Positions 11,255 through 22,270 of a stretch of 64,000 nt of DNA are shown here, piece after piece; the stretch's first letter is position 1, and the number at the start of each line of letters is the position of its first letter. The notes below the pieces were generated by a model, which did no database searches, had not been told where the DNA came from, and worked only from the letters and a program-made list of their open reading frames with translations. The stretch comes from Didymella arachidicola (lineage: Eukaryota; Ascomycota; Dothideomycetes; Pleosporales; Didymellaceae). A program made the position numbers and the translations under genes. The DNA lies in NCBI GenBank assembly GCA_016630955.3, contig CM049993.1:1674001-1738000 (forward strand), in the 5' to 3' direction.

Positions 11255-12610
11255 ATGATTCCTCCAGCCCAACGCTTCTATCATGATGGTCTCGGTGCTG
11301 GAAGTATACGACTTCTCCAGCCAGTGATGATCGAAAATCGCAACCTGGTCTACACGATTGCGCATTTCCCACGCCATAGCACACCCGTGTACACAGCCGT
11401 CTCGTATACCTGGGATATCAGCTCGCCGCTTGATTTCATTGTTCTCAACGGAGATCGGTTCGAACTCCATCGAAACCTCAAACACTGTCTACGATGCCTA
11501 GGCCAGCATGCTCTGCACCAGACGGTACCTTGGACTCACCTTTGGGTTGATGCGATCTGTATCGATCAAACCAACGACCTAGAGCGGGCCCATCAAGTGC
11601 GATTCATGGACCGAGTCTATCACAACGCCAACGTGGTTTCGGTCTGGCTAGGGCTACCGAAACAACGAGAGCCGGTGGATTGGGATCGTTCTCTTGTGTA
11701 TCTAGCCAACTCGCCATACTGGAGCCGATTCTGGGTGATCCAGGAGTTTCTCCTTGCTCAGCGGGTTCAGATCTTCTTCGGAATGTATGGGATCGACTCC
11801 GGTCGCTTCAAGAGTCTCGTTGACGTGCGTATCGGCGAACAAGAGTACCTCGATACTATACTCGACGGTCCGCAGGAGCTATGGGCAGCCTGGCCTTTGA
11901 TTGCTGGCCGTGGTCTGCGCCGAGTTCGTCTATCGCTTTCTGCGTTGGTGTTGAGACACGGGACCTCTCAATGCAACGATCCAAAGGACCGGGTATTTGC
12001 CCTCTTAGGGCTCGTGCATGAGAACGAGAGACGCCAGCTGGAACGTTTCTTTCCAGACTACACGATCAGTCACGATAGCGTCGTCATCATTGCGCTGGCC
12101 CATATGAGATTCACCGACGCTGACTCATATGCTCGTTCGCTTGAACGCTTGCTTGTCGGCCTAGGCGTCGTGTCTAAGACACGTCAAGTCCGTCTCGCCG
12201 ACCGAGCAGCTGAGTTCGATTACCTAAGTAGTCAATTTCCGAACGACTCACAGGAGACTGATACCCGCGACTCGGACTCGCTGCGACTAGACGAGCAGGC
12301 ATTTCGTGAACGAGTGAGGCTGAACTCCCAAGGCTGGCATCTTACTTGGCGGACTTGGGACCCACTGAGAAAGTACGGCGAACCGAGGATTCGTTCCGAT
12401 TTGGTGGCATCTGACAATCCAAACCGCTCATTACGTCTGTCTCTCAGCTCATTGCATTCATTTCTCAGCTCCGAATGGGACAGGTGGGATCCTGAACGCC
12501 TTCATTCCCCTCGGCTCTTGCGTGCTTTTGAAGTCATCGTTGCTGCTTTGTACATTTCGGCCCATGTGTCTATCTTTATCCTGGTATTAACTTTCAATCC
12601 TCGAACATAA
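11255..12610 (+). CDS. HET-domain (heterokaryon incompatibility) protein
   Basis: An uninterrupted 451-codon frame. The HET domain occupies about residues 40-200, with its usual blocks: YTAVSYTWD, then LWVDAICIDQTN, the RVYHNANVVSVWLG block, and YWSRFWVIQEFLLA. Further C-terminal is DPKDRVFALLGL, common in this family. HET-domain proteins act in non-self recognition and can trigger programmed cell death on fusion of unlike hyphae. The partner specificity of this one is unknown. At 451 residues it is shorter than many (600-700). The last 30 residues are hydrophobic (ALYISAHVSIFILVL), suggesting a C-terminal membrane anchor. No introns or lesions are visible. Confidence 0.88.
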   Translation: MIPPAQRFYHDGLGAGSIRLLQPVMIENRNLVYTIAHFPRHSTPVYTAVSYTWDISSPLDFIVLNGDRFELHRNLKHCLRCLGQHALHQTVPWTHLWVDAICIDQTNDLERAHQVRFMDRVYHNANVVSVWLGLPKQREPVDWDRSLVYLANSPYWSRFWVIQEFLLAQRVQIFFGMYGIDSGRFKSLVDVRIGEQEYLDTILDGPQELWAAWPLIAGRGLRRVRLSLSALVLRHGTSQCNDPKDRVFALLGLVHENERRQLERFFPDYTISHDSVVIIALAHMRFTDADSYARSLERLLVGLGVVSKTRQVRLADRAAEFDYLSSQFPNDSQETDTRDSDSLRLDEQAFRERVRLNSQGWHLTWRTWDPLRKYGEPRIRSDLVASDNPNRSLRLSLSSLHSFLSSEWDRWDPERLHSPRLLRAFEVIVAALYISAHVSIFILVLTFNPRT

Positions 12611-13162
12611 TTGTGCCGGCAGAGAAGTGTTCCTGCCAGCCAAGCAGCAGGAGTGGAGCGGAAGGACCCCTTTGTATCACGGCTCATGCTAGTATGTTCG
12701 GACGATCACTCCGTTTGGATCCTTTCTTTAGGTCTAAGCATGTGGTGGTGGTGGTGTAGCTAGCTAGTGTTTTGCGCGGAGTATCGCCAATATGTCGAAA
12801 CAAAGTTGTCCGTATGCGTACGACACAGCTCTGGATCAACCCGCCCAACATGACATTGACATACTTGCGTCGTAGATGCTCACATCCGCTCCATGCGTTG
12901 GCTTTTGAGGCAGATTGGGGTCAGGGATAAGTGCGGCACTTCCGAGGTAGGAGGAGGTACAGAATTGGAATTTTATATCTTGGGTATATCCATCTATGCT
13001 TCCTGAGCTCAGCTTGCAAGCCTGTGAGTCCATTTGTAAGCTTACACCGGCCATGCGCATGCACCTCGAACCAAAGTGACGCCAGTTCCATGCTAACTAA
13101 AAATCTCAATCTGCTTCGCAAGCGAGCGCCTTCTCGAGCAGGCAGTGTAATATCATTGTTTC
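12611..13162. other. Spacer between convergent genes
   Basis: A 550-bp stretch between convergent 3' ends. It contains a short GTG trinucleotide run near 12741-12757. Nothing else seen. Confidence 0.5.
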
Positions 13163-15168
13163 CTAGAAGTTGAAGTCATAACCCTGCCCTGACGCTTCGC
13201 CGAGATGATCAAAGTCCATTAGGTCTGTGAACACGTCAGCATGACCGCCCATACTCATGCTGACCTCTTGTGTTTGTGCCTGGGGCTGTTCTGGCGCATC
13301 GATACCATCAACAAGCTGCGTACCGTCTGGCACAGCACCCCCGAACGCCTGAATCCGCTGTGAGACAGCCGCACCCAATATCCTCCCGACTTGCGTGGCG
13401 TCGCCGCGCGAATTCATCCAGACGCCGTTACCACCCTCATTATTCTTGACAGACTTGCTGAAGGGCTCCTCGAAGACGAGTGCGGTCTCGTACCATCTGC
13501 CCTTTATCTCAGCAATCTCATAGCGCGCACCAGGTGTGGAGAGCTTCCAATATGCGAATGTGCGCGCATGAGAGACGAGGAGTCGGTTTCGCCAGGTCAT
13601 GTCTTCGCGCATGCGGGCTGGCAGGCTAGGATTCTTGGGTGGCTCTGGCAGTTGAGCAGGATTGGAGACAGAAACGGTAGCGTAGTTGTAGACGTCGCCT
13701 ACAACATATACAGCTGTGGCAGCTTGTGGTGAGGTGCGCTCGACGATATCGGTGACGACCATGACGTCTGTGTCTCGCCCTATCCGTAGTCGCACTGTAT
13801 CGCCTCTCCAGATCTTCTCAGCGCCAAGGAAAACCCCGTTGTAGTGTGCGTCCTGACCGCCCTCATTTACAGTCTTCTTGAGGATGTCGAACAGGGTATA
13901 CGTGATGTCGACGGCCTTGGCTGCCATGATAGACGCATCAACACCAGCAACACCTTCTGTACCATAGCGCCCGGCAATCAAACCTTGCCAGTCGACTTTC
14001 TCGAAAGGTATGGTAGGGTGTTGCTGTAGATAGCTATACGTGTAACTTGGCGCAGACCAGGCGAGCCAGGGCTTCATCTCATTTTCTGTCGATACAAGTT
14101 CCGGAGTCAAGGAATCGTGCGGATGCGACAGTGGCTGGATGAGATAAGCCTTACCGCTTGAAGCCTTGTCCAACCATCTTCGAACCACAACACCCAGGCC
14201 CCAGGCCCCTGTCTTTGGTCTGTAGTACCATACAACCTCGCCAGGCCGGCTTATGAACTTCTGCGGTAAGCCGTCGACTTGCTGATCGACCGAGCGAGGG
14301 TCTGGAAGCGGAGTAGGCTGTAATGGCGCTGGCGCTCTGATCTGTGATGTAGCGCTCGCAGCGACAGGTGTGGCTGGCTTCGTGGCAGGGCTTTGGGCAA
14401 GCGGAGGATTGGAGACGCTGCGAGCAGGAATCTGGACTACAGGATTGCGTCCTGTCACTGAGGCTACGCTGTTCTCCCTCTTGATCTCAGGCTTTGCCTC
14501 TACCTTGACCGCGGGTTTCTCAACATCGAGCTGCACAGGCGAGCACATCTTACAGGTGCAGTTTTGCATGTCGCTCGTCTCGTCCGTGCATAGCCATAGC
14601 AAGTGCGGAAAAAATTCGACGGGGCTCCTGAAGCGCTTTCGTGGACCTTTAGGGTAGCCATAGAGGTATGCGTCTTGTCGATCATGTCCACCGCCGGAGT
14701 GATTCTTGCTCGTCTTCGCTTGGCCATCTGCCTTGGTCTTGATATGTTCGTAGAGCTTGTAGTTATCGGGGAACTCCCATAGTATGCACTGCTGCCATTT
14801 GTCTGCTATCATAAGCCACTACCACCGGTCCAGTTCGCACGCTTCTCACCTTCATATTGCTTGCCGCCAATTTCGCGCAACAACATGCCACCCAATTTCT
14901 TCCTCCAGTCGATGTGCTTGGGATCCTCCTTGTCGATCAGGCGGTAGTAGTCGCATTGTCCTTGGGCGTTCGGCGACCGGTCGAGCTGCTCTTGTGAGGG
15001 CCCGTTCCTCAGCACAGCGCCTTTCTGATTGACAACGTCGTGGCCGTCCGACTTGGAGGCGAAAATGGGGTAGAAAGACGTCAGAGGCTGCGACATATTG
15101 TGCTGCGTCCGTGCAAGCACTGCACGTGGGTTGTCGAAGGCGCCGTCAACTGTCGCAGGTGATGGCAC
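13163..15168 (-). CDS. clr2: Clr2-like transcriptional silencing protein
   Basis: Two exons, 15168-14850 and 14802-13163, with a 47-nt intron (GTGAGA...CAG, phase 1), give 652 residues. The join produces KQYE-DKWQQCILWEF. Recognisable parts are an N-terminal region DYYRLIDKED...HIDWRKKLG, a short Cys-rich stretch (NCTCKMCSP), and the Clr2 transcription-silencing region beginning GEVVWYYRPKTGAWGLGVV. In fission yeast Clr2 is the bridging subunit of SHREC, which silences heterochromatin with the deacetylase Clr3 and the remodeller Mit1; the role here is inferred by family. A Pro/Ala/Gln-rich linker separates the halves. The start could be Met1 or Met25 (MSQPLTSFYP). The next gene, divergent and 373 bp away, is a SNF2 remodeller. 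Confidence 0.72.
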
Positions 15169-15541
15169 GCTTGCTGGTCGCGCCTTCCTCAGGCCCTCGG
15201 TGTTATCAGATCAGCGTTGTTTCTATCTCCGGCGCCAAAAACGCGACGGACATTTCGCAGGCGCGTCGCCTTGCATCGCCGCCGCAGGCCTGCCGAAGGC
15301 TGGCGAACGTCTTCACTTCATCATCACTGCTTTTGAGGAGAGTTGATACCCCGGCGCTCATAGTAGGCCAGATTGCGCATCGATTGCAATTCACCATCAC
15401 TGCCTCGCACTGTGTTTGCTTCCTCAGGCCAGGCTTCGTATACAATGCACCCCCGATAACGTTGCTTTTAAACCTGCAGTCACCCTGACTGTTTCTTACA
15501 TGGGTTTCATAGGTAGCAAACAGGCTGCCATAATCGACACT
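15169..15541. promoter_or_regulatory. Shared divergent promoter, clr2 / SNF2
   Basis: The 373-bp spacer separates the predicted starts of two divergent chromatin genes and must carry both promoters. The open frame of the SNF2 gene extends upstream into it (to 15416), but the first part lacks conserved sequence. I could not identify a specific factor site. Confidence 0.5.
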
Positions 15542-18500
15542 ATGGCGGGCCCTTCACTCCGACCCTCAGGCAATCCCTTGCCCTCCACTCCGCAGCGCCG
15601 AGGTGGCCATCTGCAGGACCTACTTGCGCAATTTGGCTCTCAAAACTCCGCTGAGTCGGCGACCAAGACACGTAGAGTCTCCACACAAGTCGCGCCGAAG
15701 CAGCAAGTCGACGTTCCTCCGAGCAACGCGGACAGCAAACGATCGCTGCGACAGCAGCAAACACCTCACTACCCTCCGCCCAGCCCCTCGACAACCGACA
15801 CTCCTGATTCGCCTCAAAAGCCGGCCGCACCGACAGCTGCCATTCGCAAAGCTCCTTCGAAGAAACTCAATCGTCCGCCATCGAAGCTGAAAGAGCTCCC
15901 AATCAGCGATTCCGAGACCAGCGAAGACGAGCTTGCAGCGCCCCGACCGATCCGCGCGCGCGTGTACAAGAAACATCTGGCGCACAACGAACGATACAGC
16001 GACCTGAAGATGGAGACACGAAAGAAGACTGGCAATGATGGCCCTCAGCGACGCAGCGGCAGGCTTACCAGGGTCCTCGAGTCGGATACTGTGCAGAGAC
16101 AAACGCCTTCACCGAGGCGTCAGTCAGCCCGAAAGCCAAAACTTGATACCACGCGCGCCCGTCTCCGAGACGAGATTGCCCGTCAGTCCAGGGACAAGGC
16201 GAACAACTTCCTCGTTGCCAATAAGGATCGCTTCCTCCCACTATTACCGAGAAACAACTACGTGAGCAAACTTTTGTCAAGTCACGATGCGAGGCCTGTT
16301 GTGGAGTACGAAGAACTCAAAGAACAGCCGGAAGGTGTCACTGCGACAATGAAGCCGTATCAGCTTTCAGGTCTTTCCTACATGGTGTACCTGTACAACA
16401 ATGGATTTTCTGGCATTCTGGGCGACGAGATGGGTCTGGGAAAGACACTGCAGACATTGTCTCTATTTCAGTACCTCGAGGAGCTTGATCGTAAGAACGG
16501 CACGACCTCAGAGGAGCTTCGTCCGTACCTGGTCGTCTGTCCCCTCAGCGTGCTGAACTCCTGGGTTACCGAGGCCCAGAAGTGGGTGCCCGAGCTCAAA
16601 GTCCTTCGAATCCATGGTACCAAGAACGAGCGCGATCGCCTGAAGCGCGTCGCTACTGGAATGGAGGATATGCAGGGGCATGAGACCGAACTCCTGAAGG
16701 GTCGCAAGGCTTCGCGCAAAGCTGGTATGAAGCGCTCGACATACGAAGATTCCGACTCATCCTACAAGATCATTGTCACAACCTACGATACATTCCAAGC
16801 TGACGCAAGCTGGTTCAAGCATTCGTTTTTGTGGCGATACGTTGTTCTCGACGAAGGGCACAAGATCAAAAGCAATACCACCAACATCTCGACGTCACTG
16901 CGGAATATCAGCTCAGAGTACCGCATGATCTTGACAGGCACGCCGCTCCAGAACAACCTGGTCGAGATGTGGGCTCTCTTAGCCTGGCTGTATCCTGAAG
17001 TGTTCACCGACAACACCCAGCACCTTTTCAAGGAGTCGTTTGACTTGACTCGTGGCAAAGTCAACAAGAAGACGATGGACGACGCCCGTCACCTACTTGA
17101 GTTGATCATGTTGCGCCGCATGAAGGACAGCCCAAATGTCAATCTTGGTCTGCCACCGAAGGAAGAGATACTTCTCTACGTGCCATTGACGCCTATGCAG
17201 CGTTTCTGGTACACTCGGCTGCTGACGCGTGTTGACCAAGGCATGCTCGACGATCTGTTTGCGAATGGGCAAGAGAAAGAGCGTGTCGCCCTCGAACAGG
17301 ACAGGAAAGACGACACGCTGGCGGAAAAGATACAGCGGCTCGAATCTAAGCCTGATTCCATCGCCGATCAAGGCGAGTGGGAGGAGACAGCACAAATCAT
17401 GCGTCAGGCTCTCGAGAAGGAGCAGGAAAACATGTCCATCACCAATAAGTCTGCGTGGCAAAAGCTGATGAACTTGGTCATGCAGTTGCGCAAATGTTGC
17501 TCTCATCCATACCTCTTGCCTGGAGTATCTCCAGAACCTTACTATCTCGGTGAGCACGTCGTTCGTGCCTCTGGCAAGTTTATCCTCCTCGAAAAGCTCC
17601 TCAAACACACAATCTTTGAGCAAGGCAAGAAGGTGCTGATCTTTTCTGGCTTTACTCACACCCTAGACTGTTGCGAAGATTTATTGTCCCTCATCAGCAA
17701 CCACGGTCAGAAGTTCAGGCATTTACGATTAGACGGTGGCACTGGACGAGCTCGACGCAACCTTGACATCCGCCTCTTCAATCAAGCAGGCTCAGATTAT
17801 AAGGTCATGTTGCTCTCAACACGGGCAGGTGGTCTTGGTATCAATCTTACCAGCGCTCAAGACGTCATCTTCCTTGACGAAGATTGGAACCCTCAAATCA
17901 CCCTGCAGGCAGAGGCGCGAGCGCACCGTATCGGACAGACCAAGCCGGTCACAATCTACAAAATCTGCACCCAGGGCACAGTGGAAGAGCAAATGATGGG
18001 TCGGATTCGTAAAAAGCTGTACCTTTCGGCGAAGATCACTGAGTCAATGCGGAATATCCATGGCGAACAGACACCAACGAAAGAAAAGGCAGCAATGACA
18101 GACGACATGCCACAAATGAACTCGACACAGTTGAAGACCCTGATCCGCCGTGGAGCTCAGACTCTCTCGCATCCCGAGATTGATGTGACCGAGATGGTCT
18201 CGTGGGACCTTTCAACCATGATGGCGAAGTGCAGAGATAACCCCGCCGACGAAACGCAAGCCATCGATACGCGACATTCCGAGGCCGACGAGGAAAGGTG
18301 GCTTTCTGTTATGGAACGTGTCGAGTGTGCAGTATTTGATGGCAAACGCTTCCAACGTCAGAAAGATGACATGGCCAAAGCTGCTGCAGCGAATGTTCTT
18401 CCTGACAGCATCACGCGAGAAGACCGCCGCCGGGGCAAAAACACAACAGTCATGGTCGACGGATTCGCCATTAGTAAAGAGTCCATGAATTGCGGCGATT

Positions 18501-19050
18501 GGGAAGCCGTTCCAACTTTGGCAGGCAAGGATCCTCGGCTTGCTGACCCCGTGAAAGAGAAGAAGCGCGAGATCTCACACGAGGACCACTGTCTCGACTG
18601 CTTTAATGGTGATGAATCCGGTCACTTGATTGAGTGTAAGGTGTGCCCTCGAACATATCACTACGACTGTCTCAACACAGCATACCAATCCAAGGTCAAG
18701 GGCTTCAACGGCTTCTTCTGTTCTCAGCATAGCTGTGTAGATTGTGGAAAGAACACTACAGACGCAGGTGGCCTGATCTTTAGGTGTCGATGGTGTCCGC
18801 AAGGCTTCTGCGAAGATTGCCTAAACTGGGACAAGGCTGGGCTTGTGGGTCAGAACCTACCGGAGTTTGAGATCATGGACGAACCCTCTCCGAGCGGCGC
18901 CTTCTATATCAAGTGCCCAGACTGCGTTGATGCGTGCGGCAAGCATAAGGAACAGAGGCAGTGGATGAAGAACACCGAGGATGAATACCAAAAGCAGCAC
19001 AACACATGGCTGAAGGAGCGAAAAGAAGCCCAGCAGCAACTTGAGCAGAG

Positions 19051-19084
<34 letters not shown>

Positions 19085-19447
19085 ACCAACATGATCGTGC
19101 CTCCCCTCGTTGTTGTCAACAATGCCAACACTACCCGGAACGCTCAGCTACCCACTCTTAAGCCGCCTGAGCAGCGAGAGGGACACGTTGTTCTGCTCGA
19201 CGAAACGGATCTTCCATCTCCGCCTGCGTTGACTGACACCTCTCTCCCAACGCCAGCGATTGGCAGCTCGCGTGTCAGCACGCCTGTCGTTACAGAACAG
19301 CAGCAAAACATCCCCATGAAGGCAAAGCGCTACGCCTCTAACGACAGCTTCAGTGAGACAAGGCGCAGAAAGAAAGCACGACTTGACGAACAGACCTGGA
19401 ACCTTGAGAATGATACGCTTCTGAGCGGTCGGGGCGGCAGTCGTTAG
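15542..19447 (+). CDS. SNF2-family chromatin-remodelling ATPase with C-terminal PHD/zinc region
   Basis: A single-exon frame. I chose the Met at 15542 (MAGPSLRPS), giving 1301 residues, because the 42 codons before it look non-coding. Order: a disordered basic N-terminus (to about 240); a SNF2 N-lobe with GDEMGLGKT (Walker A, about 295) and VLDEGHKIKS (DEGH box, about 436); TGTPLQNNL; a C-lobe with LLSTRAGGLGINL and RAHRIGQTKPV (about 792). After about residue 1015 come Cys/His clusters (HCLDCFNGDE, CKVCPRTYHYDC, then two further CxxC groups to about 1130), matching a PHD finger plus an extended zinc module. A poly-Ala tract and a basic Ser/Pro tail follow. It should slide or evict nucleosomes. 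The ATPase resembles ISWI/Lsh-type enzymes, but no HAND-SANT-SLIDE is evident, so subfamily assignment is open. Confidence 0.88.
19052..19084 (+). repeat. (GCT)11 microsatellite coding poly-Ala
   Basis: Eleven uninterrupted GCT codons inside the SNF2 gene encode a polyalanine run in the linker after the zinc module. The purity of the repeat implies length polymorphism between strains. Confidence 0.95.
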
Positions 19448-19944
19448 GCGCGGTTGCTTGGAAAGTAGGTGAAGGGTTTTGGGGTAAGGGCGTTCTCGAT
19501 TGCTTGGATGACTATACCCTCTTCAATGATTCGTCGTTGACATGAACATGGCGTACTGGATTAAATATTGCAGGTATTTCCGCTTGAGAGTTGCAGCGGG
19601 ATCTCTAGCTGCGCAGCAGAGCAATACAGAGAGACTTTACAGAGCCAGTGAGCCTTGTTGGATTGTGAAGTTCCTCCGTCAGCTGCGCCTTCCCACTCGA
19701 GGGTGCAACAGGTGGAGCCGATGCTGACATTCTCACCACCTCCACTCCACAAGTTTGCGACGTCCTCAGCACCCAAGAAGCTTTGCGGCGAGTACACTGC
19801 GGGTCACCATTATCATCCAGTCGGCCTACCATGTTGCAGTATCTGCGCAGGAGACCGAAGCGACCAAGGGTCGTTCCAGGCAGAACCGACCCCATCGACG
19901 CTTTTGACAGAGGGCAACTTCCGCCTGGAAAGTCAGAGGGTCAC
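19448..19944. other. Intergenic, nothing recognised
   Basis: The 3' flank of the SNF2 gene and upstream region of the broken HET gene. Its first exon may begin earlier than I place it. Confidence 0.4.
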
Positions 19945-22162
19945 ATGTTCTCTGCATCGCAAGATTACTGCGAGCCTCCTGTGACGCCCGAGGCCGATTA
20001 TATATATTCGAAAGCCGACGGACGGGGTGGAAGGGGGTATAACCGCGACCCGCATCCTCATTGCACGATCTGCTGGGATTTGGACGCCGCGGCCTTTCCC
20101 ATATACATCCGTGTAACGTGACTGAAGACCCTCTTGGGAGGCTCTTGTCCAGCCTGCAATATGCTCCACAATGTGCTACAACCTTGGCGAGAATATTTCG
20201 AGAAACTTGGCAGATTTAGAATCAGCTTCAAAGACTTGACAGTTAGTATTGATTTGTGGGATTCTCCACCCGCACATAATCTTCCTATTCGACTGTTCGC
20301 AATCGATGGTAAGTAGATATTGCGGGCAACTTCGCTGTCATAGTGCTGAGCCTGTAGATTGTCCTTTGCCATGGCCGGCTATACTCCAACGACCAAGAAC
20401 TTGGGATATCGAAAATGCAGATGAAGCCAGATTACGAATCTCCGGATGGCTGCACGCGTGCACCGCATCACATACGTGTGGCAACAGTGCTGAGTTCACA
20501 CTTTTGCCCAAACGTGTGCTCGAGATTGAGGACCATCACAAAGTCCATCTTCGTTTAACCAATGAGCACGAGGAAGGGGCCTATTTGTGCCTCAGCCATC
20601 GCTGGGGTGGGTTGGTGCCACTGCGACTGACATCATTAACAATCGTCCCGTTTCAAGAAGCAATACAGTGGCCAGATCTACCACGAACGTTCCAGGAAGC
20701 CATTGATCTTACATTAAAGCTCGGCTTTCGATTCATCTGGATCGACAGTCTCTGTATACTGCAAGACGATCTCAATGATTGGAGGCAGGAAGGAAGCAAG
20801 ATGGCCGCTATCTACTCTGGCGCGCATCTGACCCTCGCGGCGACCAGATCCCCAAATAGTAATGGAGGCTTATATCGCTGTATGCTTGCCTACGACCGTA
20901 CCAGAAATCTAATATCACGACCCGAAAATGTCCATCGCGAAGTCCGTTCTTTTCTCTGCGAGTTTTCTGGATGTGAAGGAGGCGCTTCTTACTGCATACG
21001 CGTTATGCCATCGTCCCCTTTCCGATGGAAGCGTCTGCCGTTACAACAGCGCGCCTGGTTCTTCCAAGAATGGATACTCTCGAACAGAATAGTCCACTTC
21101 GCTGATAATATGTTATACTAGGAGTGTGCGTCAGAAGGAACGGGTGAAGATGTAAGTCTCGTGGATTCTGGACTCGAAGTGGGTAGGAGAAGTATGTACC
21201 TGTCCCTTGGTTGTAAAGTGCCAACTGTCTTGATGTCATTGAGCAGTTTGGATTGTCAAATGTTTATTTGGCATGCCATCGTGCGCAGTTACTCTCAACT
21301 TGAGCTGTCTTATCCTCTGGACATATTGCCCGCTCTTCAAGGTGTGGCAACACGCGTGGCCGCTCAACACCAGTCTCGCTACCATGGAGGACTGTGGGAG
21401 GATACTCTTATACCCGATCTACTCTGGCGTACTGCTAGACCGTCAAGTCCGGAAACTTGCCAAGAAGATGCCCGAGCGCCCAGCTGGTCTTGGGCTTCTT
21501 CTCATGACGTGCACTATCAAGATTGGAGCTGGATGTGGGGTGCAGAGTTCCAGTCCGCATTCCTCCCGGAAGTTTCTGTGGTCTCCGTGTCGACTCAATC
21601 TGTCGGAGATAACTCCTTCGGGTGAGTTTCAGATGGGGAATTGGTCCTGAAAGGCCTGTGCTTGCCTGCTGTACAGGTGGAAGATAAGTTGATCCCCCTT
21701 ACGTCCAGGAATGAGCTTTATGAGGATATCCGCGTCTTTACTTCACATCAATTCCATCAAATGCTCAAGACTACCGAGTGGAACCCCGACTACGACGTGG
21801 TGCTGGCATCTGATGGTGATCTTATGCTGATGTTGATGGGGGCCTGGCCAACAGAGAAGACGGCCTGGTATGACCAGAAAGCTGTGTACGCGTCTTGTTT
21901 CCTTGCTTTCCAATGCGAATATCCTGTCCAAAATATCTTTAAAAGAGTTGGACTGGTCTGGACAGAAGGGCTCGCATATCGCGCTCGCTTTCTTCGTCAC
22001 GCGATCGAGCTAGAGCTTACGATCATCTGGGAAGCCAAAACACACAAGCAGGGAGCCACTGGTGCTTCACTCGCAGGAAGAATCGGTTATAACAAGCATC
22101 AAATCCATTGCCACCCAAATATACGTATATCGGAATCAGACCTCCCTGGTGCGCGACTCTAA
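19945..22162 (+). pseudogene. HET-domain gene with three in-frame stops
   Basis: Exon 1 (from about 19945, ending 20308) reads HCTICWDLD...GGSCPACNMLHNVLQPW, a typical N-terminal Cys-containing region of HET proteins. A 49-nt intron (20309-20357, GTAAGT...TAG) leads to exon 2: GAYLCLSHRWGG, FRFIWIDSLCILQDD, MAAIYSGAHLTLAAT and QQRAWFFQEWILS, the canonical HET blocks. The tail SWSWAS and the far C-terminal FKRVGLVWTEG are also recognisable. The frame is kept throughout but interrupted by TGA at 20119, TAG at 21119 (in a context where LYWEC is normal, so TGG to TAG) and TGA at 21623. No frameshift is needed. All three lesions can be explained by C-to-T or G-to-A changes. Function is presumably lost, unless these are strain-specific. 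Confidence 0.8.
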
Positions 22163-22270
22163 CAAGCTGGATTGTGGAGGCCGTCTGTATATGTCGACTC
22201 ACAGTTATCAGGGACTGTAATGACCTGCAAAATACGATTGATCGAGCCGCAGGCCTACTGATGAGACATT

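Noticed and set aside
10892..11485. 197-codon minus-strand open frame overlapping the HET gene start
   Set aside because: No recognisable domain, overlaps the conserved HET N-terminus in antisense, and no splice partners.
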